This document shows, piece by piece, positions 51,010 to 60,274 of a DNA stretch of 64,000 nucleotides. Every line of letters begins with the position of its first letter. The stretch's first letter is position 1. The notes under the pieces were generated by a model. The model saw only the letters and a program-made list of their open reading frames with translations. It was not told the origin of the DNA and did no database searches. The stretch comes from Alphaproteobacteria bacterium UBA6324 (GTDB lineage Bacteria; Pseudomonadota; Alphaproteobacteria; CAAGCB01; CAG-977), in assembly GCA_002439085.1 (NCBI GenBank), contig DJSW01000030.1, positions 1-64,000 of the forward strand. Reading direction: 5' to 3'. Made by a program: the position numbers and the translations under genes.

Positions 51010-51738
51010 CTAAGGTGTGCAAGTGAAATCATAGATTCTGACGTTTTCATCCGAAACAATGTCCGGCGCGTGTCCGGCCGGCGTGATGTCCAATCCGGCT
51101 TTGTCGGACAGGATTCTGAAATTCGTGTTGGGACAGATGTCTTCGACGATTTTGCGCGCCAGCCGCCGGTTGTCCGACACCGTGCCGTCAAACAGTCTGA
51201 TCCTGATTTGGCGCAGGCCGTTCGACGCGGCGGGCAGAACGTCAACAAAGGCTTTGCGGCCGTTGATGCTTTCCCACCGCCGGTCGGCCAGCGACCATTT
51301 CTGTTGTTCGGCGGCCAAATCCATGCCGCGAATCTTTCCGGCGCGGCACGAAAACGTCACGCCCAGCGATCCGTCGGCGTATTGATAGAAAAACCGGTCG
51401 ATCTTCCGTCCCTTTTCGGGCGGCCGCGCCCGTGCGACGGCGGGAATCGACTCGCCGCACGCCTGCGTCATCAGGTTGAACGCCGCTTTTTGCGCCGCGC
51501 GGATGTATCCCCGTTCCGTCGAAGGCAGACCGTCGCGCTGCGCGATCAACCGCAGATCCGTGCGGTCGCCCGTTTGAACGCGGAACACCTGTATTTGGAA
51601 TTGATCAACCTCCTGCCAATCCTTGTCCGTCGATTCCCAGTATTTGTACTGTCTGTACAGCGGATAATCGGTTTCGTACAGCGGCTTCATGCAGCCGGCC
51701 GTTAAAAACACGAAGAGAAGCGGCAGGAGTCTTTTCAT
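51010..51738 (-). CDS. Lipoprotein of unknown function
   Basis: From the ATG at 51738, preceded by AAGGAATGAC, the protein has 242 residues. The signal peptide ends in FLTAGC with cysteine 16. The mature region is soluble, with a stretch around residue 145 (GMDLAAEQQKW) and no recognisable family motif. It follows prfB with only one base between the prfB stop and its own start, so it belongs to the same minus-strand run as prfB and the hydrolase. Function unknown. Confidence 0.8.
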   Translation of the reverse strand: MKRLLPLLFVFLTAGCMKPLYETDYPLYRQYKYWESTDKDWQEVDQFQIQVFRVQTGDRTDLRLIAQRDGLPSTERGYIRAAQKAAFNLMTQACGESIPAVARARPPEKGRKIDRFFYQYADGSLGVTFSCRAGKIRGMDLAAEQQKWSLADRRWESINGRKAFVDVLPAASNGLRQIRIRLFDGTVSDNRRLARKIVEDICPNTNFRILSDKAGLDITPAGHAPDIVSDENVRIYDFTCTP

Positions 51739-51739
51739 G

Positions 51740-52841
51740 TCATTCCTTGATTTTCGATGCGAGCGACGCTTCCAAAAACAGGTCGATGTCGCCGTCCAGA
51801 ACGCCGCGGACGTTGGACGTTTCAACCTGCGTGCGCAAATCCTTGACCATCTGATAGGGTTGCAGAACGTAAGAGCGAATCTGGTACCCCCATCCGATTT
51901 CGGATTTCGCGTCCTCCACAGCGTTGCTTTGTTCCTCGCGCTTTTTCAATTCCAGTTCGTACAAACGGGCGCGCAGCATCCCCCACGCGGTGTCCCTGTT
52001 TTGGAATTGCGAACGCTGGGTTTGGCACGAAACGACGATGCCGGTCGGCAAATGCGTGATGCGGACGGCCGATTCCGTTTTGTTGACGTGCTGTCCGCCC
52101 GCCCCCGACGCGCGGTAAGTGTCGATTTTGCAATCCGCGGGGTTGATGTCGATCTGGATCGTGTCGTCGATGACGGGATAGACCCACGCCGACGCGAAGC
52201 TGGTGTGGCGGCGGGCGTTGGCGTCAAACGGCGAAATGCGCACCAGACGGTGCACGCCGCTTTCCGTTTTCAGCCAGCCGTAAGCGTTGTGGCCGCTGAT
52301 TTTGATGACGGCGGATTTGATGCCGGCCTCTTCACCGTCGCTTTGTTCCAACAATTCGACCTTGTAATTGTGCTTTTCCGCCCAGCGGGTGTACATACGC
52401 AGTAAAATATCCGTCCAATCCTGCGCTTCGGTGCCGCCCGCGCCGGCGTGCAGTTCCAAAAACGTGTCGTTGGCGTCGGCTTCGCCGCACAGCAGAGCTT
52501 CCAATTCGGCCTTTTGCACCTGCGCGCGCAGGTTTTCCAACGCTTGGCGGCCTTCATCCAAAACGGCTTGGTCGTCTTCGGCTTCGGCCAGTTCCAGCAG
52601 TTCGACGGTGTCTTTTAAATCCTGTTCCTGTTTGGAAAAGGTTTGAATGGATTCCTCCAGCCGGTTGCGTTCGGCCAGCAGGGTTTGCGCGCGCTGGGGG
52701 TTGTCCCATAAATTCGCGTCCGCGGTCAGCGAGTTGATTTCATCCAGACGGTTTAAGGCGTTGTCCCAGTCAAAGATGCCTCCTCAGCAGTGCCAGCGAC
52801 TGCTCGATGTCATTGATGATGGCTTGTAATTCAGCTTTCAT
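51740..52841 (-). CDS. prfB: Peptide chain release factor 2, programmed +1 frameshift
   Basis: RF2 terminates translation at UGA and UAA. The ATG at 52841 begins a 23-codon leader that reaches an in-frame TGA at 52772-52770 in the sequence AGGAGGCATCTTTGAC. Ribosomes slip +1 at CTT-T, stimulated by the AGGAGG just upstream, and continue as DWDNALNRLDE to give a 366-residue protein. The anticodon-mimic SPF lies in RISPFDANARRH and the hydrolysis motif GGQ in GAGGQHVNKTES. Low RF2 raises frameshifting, so the gene regulates itself. The coding region must be annotated as a join across the frameshift. PBP1A lies just upstream. Confidence 0.97.
52770..52785 (-). promoter_or_regulatory. prfB: prfB recoding site (SD-like stimulator and slip codon)
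   Basis: On the minus strand AGGAGG is followed by CAT, then the slip codon CTT and the stop TGA with C in the next position, the classical prfB arrangement. The stop is codon 24, against codon 26 in E. coli. Confidence 0.95.
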
Positions 52842-52859
52842 GTGTGATTTCCTTGCAAG

Positions 52860-55370
52860 TTAAAAAATGCCGCCGATTCCGGGGATGTTGTCGTCCGGTT
52901 CCTCGGTTTGGCCGGATTCGGCCGTACTGCCGTCCGTTTGTTCGGCGGGCGTGTCGCCGGTGTGGACGGGTGAAATTTCCTCGTCCGAACCGTCAATGTA
53001 TCCTTTGACCTTGCCCTGCCAGCTTTCACCGGATTTGAACGCTTCCATCACAACGTCGCGGTCTTTGGAAGAGGCGGGCTTGCCCGTTTTGTGATTCACG
53101 CGGACGAAACGGATGCCGGCGGGAACGCGGAAAGGAACGCGGGGAACGTCTTTCAACGCCGTATCGACAAAACGTTTGAATATCGGCGTGGCGACCGTGC
53201 CGCCGAAATCGTTTTTGCCCAGCGTGCGCGGATCGTCAAAGCCGACGAACACAACGGTGACCAGATCGGGCGTGACCCCGACGAACCACCCGTCCAGCGA
53301 ATTGTTCGACGTGCCCGTTTTCGCCGCGAACGTCCGTCCCAAACGGCGCAGACTTGACGCGCTGCCGCCGGGTTGCAGAACGCCGGTCATGATGTTGATA
53401 ATCTGATAGGCACTGCGCGGATCTTCGATTTGTTCGCGGATGTCGGGGATTTTCGGCGCGCCCCGTCCGTCCCATCCGCCGTCCGATTTGCATTTTTCAC
53501 ACGGTCTGGAATCGGAATTGTAAACCGTCGCTCCCGTTCTGTCTTGAATGCGGTCAATGAAAACGGGCGAAATCTTTTTGCCGCCGTTGACCAGCATTCC
53601 GTAAGCGGTCGCCAATCGCAAAACCGTCGTTTCCCCTGATCCGATCGCGACGGACATCTGGTCGGGCAGGTCGTCCGAAATGCCGAATTTCTTGGCGTAT
53701 TCGACGACTTTTTGAATGCCGATCGCGCGCGCCAGCCGGATGGTGATCAGGTTTCTGGATTTTTCAATGCCGACGCGCAAAGTGGTCGGGCCGTAAAAGC
53801 GTTTGGATACGTTTTTCGGTTTCCATTTGCCCATGCCGTTGCCCTGTTCCATGACGAACGGCGCATCCAAAACCAGCGACGACGGCGTGAACCCTTCGTC
53901 CAAAGCCGCCAGATAGACGAACGGTTTGAACGACGACCCCGGTTGGCGTTTCGCTTGGACGGCGCGGTTGAACTGCGACCGTTTGAACGAATAGCCGCCA
54001 ACCATCGCCAGAATGCGCCCCGTGTGCGGGTCGAGGACGACCATTGCGCCTTCGACATCGGGGATTTGGCGCAGGGCGTAAGTGTTTTCGGGGTATTTCT
54101 GGTTTTTGGTGCTGCGCGTGACGTGTTCCGTCCAAACGACGTCGCCGACGGTCAAAACCTGATTGGCGGCGGTGATTTCGGGACCCAGAGTCTGATCGGG
54201 CAAGTTTTTGCGCGCCCATTTCATTTCGGCCAGAGGGATCGTTCCCGTCGCGCCGTCTTTCAGCCCGATGTCGGCCTTTTCGGCGTCAACGGCCAGAACA
54301 ACGGCCGGCATCCAGTTGTCGGGCGCGTAATTCGGCGTTTGAACGGACAGCAGAACGTCCAGCCATTCCTCTTCGGACAGATCGACTTTGGCGATCGGTT
54401 CACGGAAACCGTGACGCTGGTCGTACAGGATCAGGCCTTCGCGGAACGCTTGCGTCGCGTATTTCTGCATATCCGGATCAACCGTCGTGCGGACGGCCAG
54501 ACCGCCTTGATACAGCGCCTCTTCGCCGTATTTGGAAACAAGGAAGCGGCGCACCTCTTCGGCGAAATATTCGCCGTCGGTCGCGACCTCTTTTTGCGGG
54601 CGGGTCACCAGCGTGATCGGTTCGGCGATCGCGGCCTGCATCTGTTCGTCCGTGATGTAGCCGTCCTCTTTCATGCGGGAAAGCACCCAGTTGCGGCGCA
54701 CGACGGCTTCGTCGTAATGTTTTTCGGGGTCGTAGTTGTTCGGCCCTTTGGGCAGAGCGGCCAGAAACGCGCTTTCCGCGACGGTCAGTTCGTCCAGCGC
54801 TTTGTTGAAATAGTTCAACGCGGCCGCCGCGACGCCATAGGAATAATGCCCCAGATAAATCTGGTTCAGATACAATTCCATGATGTATTCTTTGGAAAAC
54901 GCCCGTTCAATGCGGATGGCGAGGATGGCTTCCTTGATTTTGCGCTCGAACGACGCTTCGTTCGTCAGCAGGAAGTTTTTCGCCACCTGCTGCGTGATCG
55001 TGGACGCGCCGATCATGCGCCGGCCGGAACCCATGTTTTTAATGTTTTGTCCGATCGCGCGGATGATGCCGATGAAATCGACCCCGCCGTGCGAGAAAAA
55101 CTTCTTGTCCTCGGCGGATATGAACGCCTGCACCAGCTGTTTGGGAATGGCTTCGTACGGGACAAAAGCCCGTTTTTCGGACGCGTATTCGGCCAGCAGA
55201 CGGCCGTCGGACGCGTACAGGCGGCTGGTGACCGGCGGTTCGTAAGTCGCCAGACGGCGGTAATCGTCAACGCTTTTGCCGTAATGCGAAAAAATCAGCA
55301 AAAGCACAATCAGTCCCAGTATCGCCAAAAACAGGGCGTAGCTGACAAGCGTTGAAAAAAATTTAGACAT
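52860..55370 (-). CDS. mrcA: Bifunctional penicillin-binding protein 1A
   Basis: This class A PBP polymerises and cross-links peptidoglycan. From the ATG at 55370 it has about 836 residues: one membrane segment (YALFLAILGLIVLLLIF), a glycosyltransferase domain with AEDKKFFSHGGVDF and the TQQVAKNFLL region, an inserted OB-like domain, then the transpeptidase domain with SSFKPFVY, KSRN and KTGTSNN. The C-terminal 80 residues are acidic and disordered. It lies between the amidase and prfB, an order common in alphaproteobacteria. Confidence 0.96.
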   Translation of the reverse strand: MSKFFSTLVSYALFLAILGLIVLLLIFSHYGKSVDDYRRLATYEPPVTSRLYASDGRLLAEYASEKRAFVPYEAIPKQLVQAFISAEDKKFFSHGGVDFIGIIRAIGQNIKNMGSGRRMIGASTITQQVAKNFLLTNEASFERKIKEAILAIRIERAFSKEYIMELYLNQIYLGHYSYGVAAAALNYFNKALDELTVAESAFLAALPKGPNNYDPEKHYDEAVVRRNWVLSRMKEDGYITDEQMQAAIAEPITLVTRPQKEVATDGEYFAEEVRRFLVSKYGEEALYQGGLAVRTTVDPDMQKYATQAFREGLILYDQRHGFREPIAKVDLSEEEWLDVLLSVQTPNYAPDNWMPAVVLAVDAEKADIGLKDGATGTIPLAEMKWARKNLPDQTLGPEITAANQVLTVGDVVWTEHVTRSTKNQKYPENTYALRQIPDVEGAMVVLDPHTGRILAMVGGYSFKRSQFNRAVQAKRQPGSSFKPFVYLAALDEGFTPSSLVLDAPFVMEQGNGMGKWKPKNVSKRFYGPTTLRVGIEKSRNLITIRLARAIGIQKVVEYAKKFGISDDLPDQMSVAIGSGETTVLRLATAYGMLVNGGKKISPVFIDRIQDRTGATVYNSDSRPCEKCKSDGGWDGRGAPKIPDIREQIEDPRSAYQIINIMTGVLQPGGSASSLRRLGRTFAAKTGTSNNSLDGWFVGVTPDLVTVVFVGFDDPRTLGKNDFGGTVATPIFKRFVDTALKDVPRVPFRVPAGIRFVRVNHKTGKPASSKDRDVVMEAFKSGESWQGKVKGYIDGSDEEISPVHTGDTPAEQTDGSTAESGQTEEPDDNIPGIGGIF

Positions 55371-55431
55371 TGTTCCGTTCCGTATCAATTCCGGTTGGCA
55401 GTTTACCCGCCGCCGTCCGATTTGTCCACGT

Positions 55432-56628
55432 TCAATTAAAGTTCGCTTTGTGTTTTTGCGCGAAATAAACGTCAATGGCGCGCACGGTGGCTTTCGCCAG
55501 CTTTTCGCGGTATCCCGCCTGACGCAACAGGCGTTCTTCGTCTTTGTTCGACAGGTATCCCATTTCGATCAAAACGGACGGCACGTCCGGCGATTTCAAA
55601 ACGGCGAATCCCGCAAAACGGTGCGAATTGGGCAGGACGGTGATTTCCTTGCGAATCTCGTCCATCAGGCGTTCCGCGAAAAACGACGAATGGTTGTTCG
55701 TTTCCCGCCGCGCCAGATCAATCAGGATGTCGGTGACTTCCTGCGTTTCACCCGACAGGTCGATGCCCGCGATCAAATCCACCTTGTTTTCCGATTCGGC
55801 CAGTTTCTCGGCCTCTTTATCCGACGCCTTTTCGGACAGGGTGTAAACGGACAGGCCGCGGGTTTGCGGTTTTTTGATGCTGTCCGCGTGGACGGAGATG
55901 AACAGATCCGCGTTGACCGACCGCGCGAACCGTCGGCGCGCGTACAAGGCGATGAAAACGTCCGTTTCGCGGGTCAGTTTGACGCGGTAGCGTCCCGTTT
56001 TTTCCAAAAGGGCGCGCAGCTGTTTGGCCATGGCCAGCGTCAAATGCTTTTCATACACGCCGGAAACGCCGATCGCGCCGGGGTCTTTGCCGCCGTGGCC
56101 GGGGTCGAGGACGACCAGCGGCTTTTCCTGTTGCGCGGGGGCGGCCGCCGGTTTCTTTTCCTCGGCGACGGAGTTGTCGTACCATTCCGTCGTGACTTGT
56201 TTCAGCCCGTCCGTTTTCGCCATCAGTTCCAAATCCACCACCAGACGCCATTGAAAACCACTTTGCGGCGCGAGGGTGAACGACCGTTTGATCGCGACGC
56301 TGCGGTTGAATTCCAAAACAACGCGGGCGGTTTTCGGATCCGTTTTGCCCAGACGGACGCCGTTCAGGTAATCTTTTTTGGGCAGGTCGCGTTCCTTGAC
56401 CGCAAAATTCGCGGACGGCAGGTCAATGACGACGCGGTCGGGGTTGGTCAGGGCGAATGTTTTAAAGGCGACCTTTTCCGACAAGTCAATGACGACGCGG
56501 ACGTTCGCCCCGTCCCGCGCCCCCAGCCGGATGTCCTGCACCGACGCGCAGGCGGCCGGACGCGCCGCGCACAAAATCGCGATTCCCGATGCGGTCAAAA
56601 AACGGCATATCCGGCGAAAAACAAGCAT
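55432..56628 (-). CDS. N-acetylmuramoyl-L-alanine amidase (AmiC type)
   Basis: This periplasmic zinc amidase cleaves the peptide from MurNAc and helps separate daughter cells. From the ATG at 56628 it has 398 residues: a signal peptide ending near PAACAS, an AMIN domain (residues about 30-130), and an Amidase_3 domain with VVLDPGHGGKDPGAIG, the glutamate of YEKHLTL, SVHADS and VLIEMGYLSN, which hold the zinc ligands and catalytic glutamate. An in-frame ATG at 56670 would add 14 residues without a ribosome binding site. It is divergent from rne. Confidence 0.93.
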   Translation of the reverse strand: MLVFRRICRFLTASGIAILCAARPAACASVQDIRLGARDGANVRVVIDLSEKVAFKTFALTNPDRVVIDLPSANFAVKERDLPKKDYLNGVRLGKTDPKTARVVLEFNRSVAIKRSFTLAPQSGFQWRLVVDLELMAKTDGLKQVTTEWYDNSVAEEKKPAAAPAQQEKPLVVLDPGHGGKDPGAIGVSGVYEKHLTLAMAKQLRALLEKTGRYRVKLTRETDVFIALYARRRFARSVNADLFISVHADSIKKPQTRGLSVYTLSEKASDKEAEKLAESENKVDLIAGIDLSGETQEVTDILIDLARRETNNHSSFFAERLMDEIRKEITVLPNSHRFAGFAVLKSPDVPSVLIEMGYLSNKDEERLLRQAGYREKLAKATVRAIDVYFAQKHKANFN

Positions 56629-56988
56629 TTTTGTGCCACGCGTCCCTGTTGGTTTCAAAAAATATGACATAACATAGTAAAATATGATTGTCCTTTGGTT
56701 AATAGATGGTTATTCTAAGCGCGCTGAAAAAGATTTTTTTTATCGCGGCCTCCTTCGCGCCGCCCGCGGGCGATGGGCGAACGGTACGGCGAACAGCGGT
56801 AAACAGCTTCCTCAAAGTTTTTTGCGGAAAGATGACTGGGATTTTTTGAAAGACGCCGTTCGTGCAAAATGTTCGTACAAATATGAATCTGACAGCTTGC
56901 GCTTCGTCCTTTCGCGTCCTTTCCGCATCCGTATCCAACAATCTGCCGCGGCCGGACAACGGTTCCGCGGCGTGGAGTTTTATTGTCA
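56629..56988. other. Non-coding region: rne leader and divergent promoters
   Basis: These 360 bases separate the amidase from rne. Most of it is probably the 5' untranslated region of rne, which in other bacteria mediates autoregulation by RNase E cleavage. A GC-rich segment at about 56741-56800 can form hairpins next to a T-run at 56732-56740. GGAG at about 56974 serves the rne start. Short open frames on both strands overlap each other and look random. Confidence 0.5.
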
Positions 56989-59259
56989 ATGACCAAAAGA
57001 ATGCTTATAGACGCCACTCATTCCGAAGAAATGAGGGTCGTGATCGTCGATGGAACACGTCTGGATGAACTGGACATCGAAACATCAACGAAAAAACAGT
57101 TAAAAGGAAACATCTATCTGGCCAAGGTCGCGCGGGTCGAACCGTCCCTGCAGGCCGCTTTCGTCGATTACGGCGGCAACCGCCACGGTTTTCTGGCCTT
57201 TAACGAAATCCACCCCGATTATTATCAGATTCCCGTCGCCGACCGCGAAGCGTTGAAAGAATCCATGATGCGCGACGATGACGACGAGGACGAAGACCGG
57301 CGCGCCCCCGCCGAAAAGGCGGCCGAAGGCGAATCAACCGCCGAAGAACACGAATCCGAGGACGGCGAGGAAAGAATCGTCGAAACCGTCAGCGAAAACG
57401 AAAGCGACGAGGTCATCAGCCGCAACCGTTACCGTCAAATCAAAAAATATAAAATCCAAGAGGTCATTCACCGCGGTCAGGTGTTGTTGGTGCAGGTGAT
57501 CAAAGAGGAACGCGGCAACAAAGGCGCGGCGTTGACGACGTACCTGTCGCTGGCCGGACGTTACTGCGTGTTGATGCCGAACAACGCGCGCGGCGGCGGC
57601 GTGTCCCGCAAAATCACGAACGCCGCGGACAGGAAACGGCTGAAAGGCATTGTGGCGAAGCTGCCGTTGCCCGCCGGAATGTCCGTCATCGTCCGCACGG
57701 CCGGCAAAGAGCGCACCAGTTTGGAAATCAAGCGCGACTATGATTATTTGATCAAAACGTGGGTGCAGATTCGCGACAAGACGATGGAATCGTCCGCGCC
57801 GGAGCTGATCCACGAAGAAGGCAACCTGATCAAACGGGCTTTGCGCGATATGTACACGCGCGATATCGAAGAGGTTTTGATCGAAGGCGAGGCCGAATAT
57901 AAGATGGCGCGCGATTTTATGAAGATCCTGACGCCCAGCCACGCCAAAAAGATCAAGCTGTACAAAGACGACGCTATGCCGCTGTTTTTCCGTTATCAGG
58001 TCGAAGGGCAACTGGAAGCCCTGCACAGCAATATCGTTCAGCTGAAATCCGGTGCCTATCTGGTCATGGATCAGACCGAAGCGTTGGTCGCGATCGACGT
58101 GAACTCCGGCCGCGCGACAAAGGAACGCAATATCGAGGAAACGGCTCTGAAAACCAACCTTGAAGCCGCCGACGAAATCGCCCGCCAGTTGCGTTTGCGC
58201 GACATGGCCGGTTTGGTCGTCATCGACTTTATCGATATGGAAGAGGCGCGCAACAACCACGCTGTCGAACGCCGGATGAAAGAGGCGTTGAAACGCGATC
58301 GCGCCCGCGTCCAAATGGGGCGCATCACCGGTTTCGGGTTGATGGAGCTGTCGCGCCAGCGTCTGCATTCCAGCTTTATCGAAACCAGCTATTCGCCGTG
58401 TCCGTATTGCCGCGGCAAAGGTATGATGCGTTCCACCGAATCCGTGTCGATTCATACGTTGCACGTGTTGGAGGAGGAAAGCCTGAAACGCCGGTTCAGC
58501 GAGTTGCATATGACGGTGCCGACCGCGACAGCTTTGTACGTTTTGAATCGTAAACGCGACGATCTGCACAAGATTGAAACGGCTTACAACGTCAAGATTT
58601 TCTTGGAAGCGGACGATTCGTTGCAATTCCCGACGGATTACCGCATGGAACGCGTCGTGCGTGTGGAAACGGACGTTCCCGCTGAAACGGCGTCCACCGT
58701 TGTCGAAGAACCTGAAAGCGTCGAAGCGGACGCGCAGGAAAGCGAAACGTCCGACGACGCCCAGCAACAGCGCCCGCCGCGCGAACGCCGTCGCCGCCGC
58801 CGCCGCAATCGGGGTGAAAATCGCGGGGAACGCCGGAACGACGGGCAGGAACAGGCCGAACAGACAGAACAGGCCGCGGAAATAGCGGAAGAGGACGTTT
58901 CCTTGGGCGAAGGCGAGGTCATTCAGGCCGATGCTTTGTTTGAAGAGGGGCTGAAAGCGAACCGTCCGGCCGGCGAATCCGCCGAGGAACAGGCCGGTGA
59001 AAGTGAAAGCGGCGATGAAAACGGCAACGGCCGCCGCCGTCACCGCTATCCGCGCCGCCACCGCCGTTTTCCCAACCGCCGCCGCGAAAACGGTGAAAAC
59101 GGCGAAGAGGGGAACGCGCCCGAATCCGAACCGCGGGAACAGTCGGCCGAACAGGCGGGCGAACACCCCTCCGAGGACGGCGAAAAGCAGGAAAAACGTC
59201 CGCGGCGCAGATACAACCGCCGGCGCAAAAACCCGTCGCCGGACAACGCCGCCGAATAA
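56989..59259 (+). CDS. rne: Ribonuclease E
   Basis: RNase E is the endonuclease that starts mRNA decay and matures rRNA and tRNA. The protein has 756 residues from the ATG at 56989. It begins TKRMLIDATHSEEMRVV, followed by an S1 domain interrupted by an acidic insert of about 65 residues, as usual in alphaproteobacteria. The DNase I-like catalytic aspartates lie in VAIDVNSGRATKERN and VVIDFIDMEEA, and the zinc-link is CPYCRGKG. From about residue 570 a disordered tail alternates acidic and arginine-rich blocks (RRRRRRNRGENRGERR), the likely scaffold for a degradosome and RNA binding. Confidence 0.96.
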   Translation: MTKRMLIDATHSEEMRVVIVDGTRLDELDIETSTKKQLKGNIYLAKVARVEPSLQAAFVDYGGNRHGFLAFNEIHPDYYQIPVADREALKESMMRDDDDEDEDRRAPAEKAAEGESTAEEHESEDGEERIVETVSENESDEVISRNRYRQIKKYKIQEVIHRGQVLLVQVIKEERGNKGAALTTYLSLAGRYCVLMPNNARGGGVSRKITNAADRKRLKGIVAKLPLPAGMSVIVRTAGKERTSLEIKRDYDYLIKTWVQIRDKTMESSAPELIHEEGNLIKRALRDMYTRDIEEVLIEGEAEYKMARDFMKILTPSHAKKIKLYKDDAMPLFFRYQVEGQLEALHSNIVQLKSGAYLVMDQTEALVAIDVNSGRATKERNIEETALKTNLEAADEIARQLRLRDMAGLVVIDFIDMEEARNNHAVERRMKEALKRDRARVQMGRITGFGLMELSRQRLHSSFIETSYSPCPYCRGKGMMRSTESVSIHTLHVLEEESLKRRFSELHMTVPTATALYVLNRKRDDLHKIETAYNVKIFLEADDSLQFPTDYRMERVVRVETDVPAETASTVVEEPESVEADAQESETSDDAQQQRPPRERRRRRRRNRGENRGERRNDGQEQAEQTEQAAEIAEEDVSLGEGEVIQADALFEEGLKANRPAGESAEEQAGESESGDENGNGRRRHRYPRRHRRFPNRRRENGENGEEGNAPESEPREQSAEQAGEHPSEDGEKQEKRPRRRYNRRRKNPSPDNAAE

Positions 59260-59341
59260 ATTGAACGACGAAAGGAATGTTTGATCCGTCATTCATTCCT
59301 TTTGTCCGTAAAAACGGAATGTTTTGGAAAGGAACGCACAG

Positions 59342-59686
59342 ATGCCCTTTTTGATGATTAAAACAAATCTGGATTTGGAAAAAACGACGATTCTGGCTTT
59401 GCTGAACCACGCGTCCCGCGTCGTGGCGGAAACGGTCGGAAAGCCCGAAAGCTATGTCATGGTCAACGTTTGCGCCAACGAACACATGATTTTCGGCGCG
59501 ACGACCATGCCGACGGTTTATATGGAAATGAAAAGCGTCGGTATGACTAAAGAACAGATTCCCCTGTTGTCGGACGCATTGACCAAAATGGTCGAATCCA
59601 GATTGAAAGTCCCCGGAAACCGCGTTTACATCGAATTCGCGTCCGTGCCGGGGATTTTGTGGGGTTATAACGGATCGACGTTTTGA
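59342..59686 (+). CDS. MIF-like tautomerase
   Basis: The 114-residue protein is a homologue of macrophage migration inhibitory factor. After methionine removal the N-terminal proline would be the catalytic base (MPFLMIKTN). GKPESYVMVNV holds the conserved active-site lysine (K34 here) and NRVYIEF the conserved tyrosine; it closes with GYNGSTF, the MIF C-terminus. The position of human Asn97 is glutamate here. No signal peptide is present. AAGGAACGCACAG precedes the ATG. The lipoprotein gene follows 17 bases downstream. A phenylpyruvate-like tautomerase activity is expected by homology; the physiological substrate is unknown. Confidence 0.92.
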   Translation: MPFLMIKTNLDLEKTTILALLNHASRVVAETVGKPESYVMVNVCANEHMIFGATTMPTVYMEMKSVGMTKEQIPLLSDALTKMVESRLKVPGNRVYIEFASVPGILWGYNGSTF

Positions 59687-59703
59687 AAAACGGGCAAGGG
59701 GCG

Positions 59704-60267
59704 ATGAGGCGATTGTTTAAAACCGTTTCGCCGGCTTTGGCCGCGCTGTTGCTGGTTTCGTGCGTGAATTCGACGGTTGACGCCCGTCACGGCATCATTG
59801 TGAAATCGGACGCGGATCTGCGCCGCGAGGATGTTGCCGACTATATGACCTACCTGCGTTTGAAAAAGGGCGCGGGGCCGCTGGATCAGGATTACATCCT
59901 GCTGGCCTATCGCGTCATCGGCGATATGGTGCGTTCCGACCTGATCGCCGGAAAGCCGGAGCGCGTGCGCGTCGCGCTGCGGGACGTGCTGAACTATCAT
60001 CCGTCCGCGCAGTTGCGTCCCGCCATCATTCACGAAGCCGTCGAACACGAATTGATGAATACTGAATCCCTGTGGGTGACGGACGGGTCGATCCCCTACG
60101 ATTACGTTTTGGATGTCGAATTGGGCGAGATCCCGATTAAAAACGACGATATGGCCGAAGAAAAGGCGTTGAGCGTCATGCTGATCCTGTCCGACGCCAA
60201 AGGCGAACAGGTCGGCGAATGGTTCGGATTCCTGAAACGCGAAAAAGGCGGAATGTCCTGGTATTGA
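59704..60267 (+). CDS. Lipoprotein of unknown function
   Basis: The protein has 187 residues from the ATG at 59704, preceded by AAGGGGCG. The signal peptide MRRLFK plus a hydrophobic core ends in LLLVSC with cysteine 20. The mature part has no family I recognise; it is soluble and includes YMTYLRLKKGAGPLDQDYIL and ends in GGMSWY. It lies between the MIF-like gene and the histidine phosphatase gene, 7 bases before the latter, in an apparent three-gene operon. Confidence 0.78.
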   Translation: MRRLFKTVSPALAALLLVSCVNSTVDARHGIIVKSDADLRREDVADYMTYLRLKKGAGPLDQDYILLAYRVIGDMVRSDLIAGKPERVRVALRDVLNYHPSAQLRPAIIHEAVEHELMNTESLWVTDGSIPYDYVLDVELGEIPIKNDDMAEEKALSVMLILSDAKGEQVGEWFGFLKREKGGMSWY

Positions 60268-60274
60268 CAGGAAA

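Noticed and set aside
52562..52841. prfB considered as a frameshifted pseudogene.
   Set aside because: The break coincides exactly with the canonical programmed frameshift signal, and both sides are conserved RF2 sequence.
53712..55355. Long plus-strand open frame opposite the PBP1A gene.
   Set aside because: It is an antisense shadow with Phe/Arg/Val-rich composition and no recognisable domain.
56684..56992. Open frames on both strands between the amidase and rne.
   Set aside because: They overlap each other, lack ribosome binding sites and conserved features, and fit an rne leader better.
57334..59292. Long minus-strand open frame opposite rne.
   Set aside because: The product is low-complexity antisense of a certain gene, with no ribosome binding site or domain.
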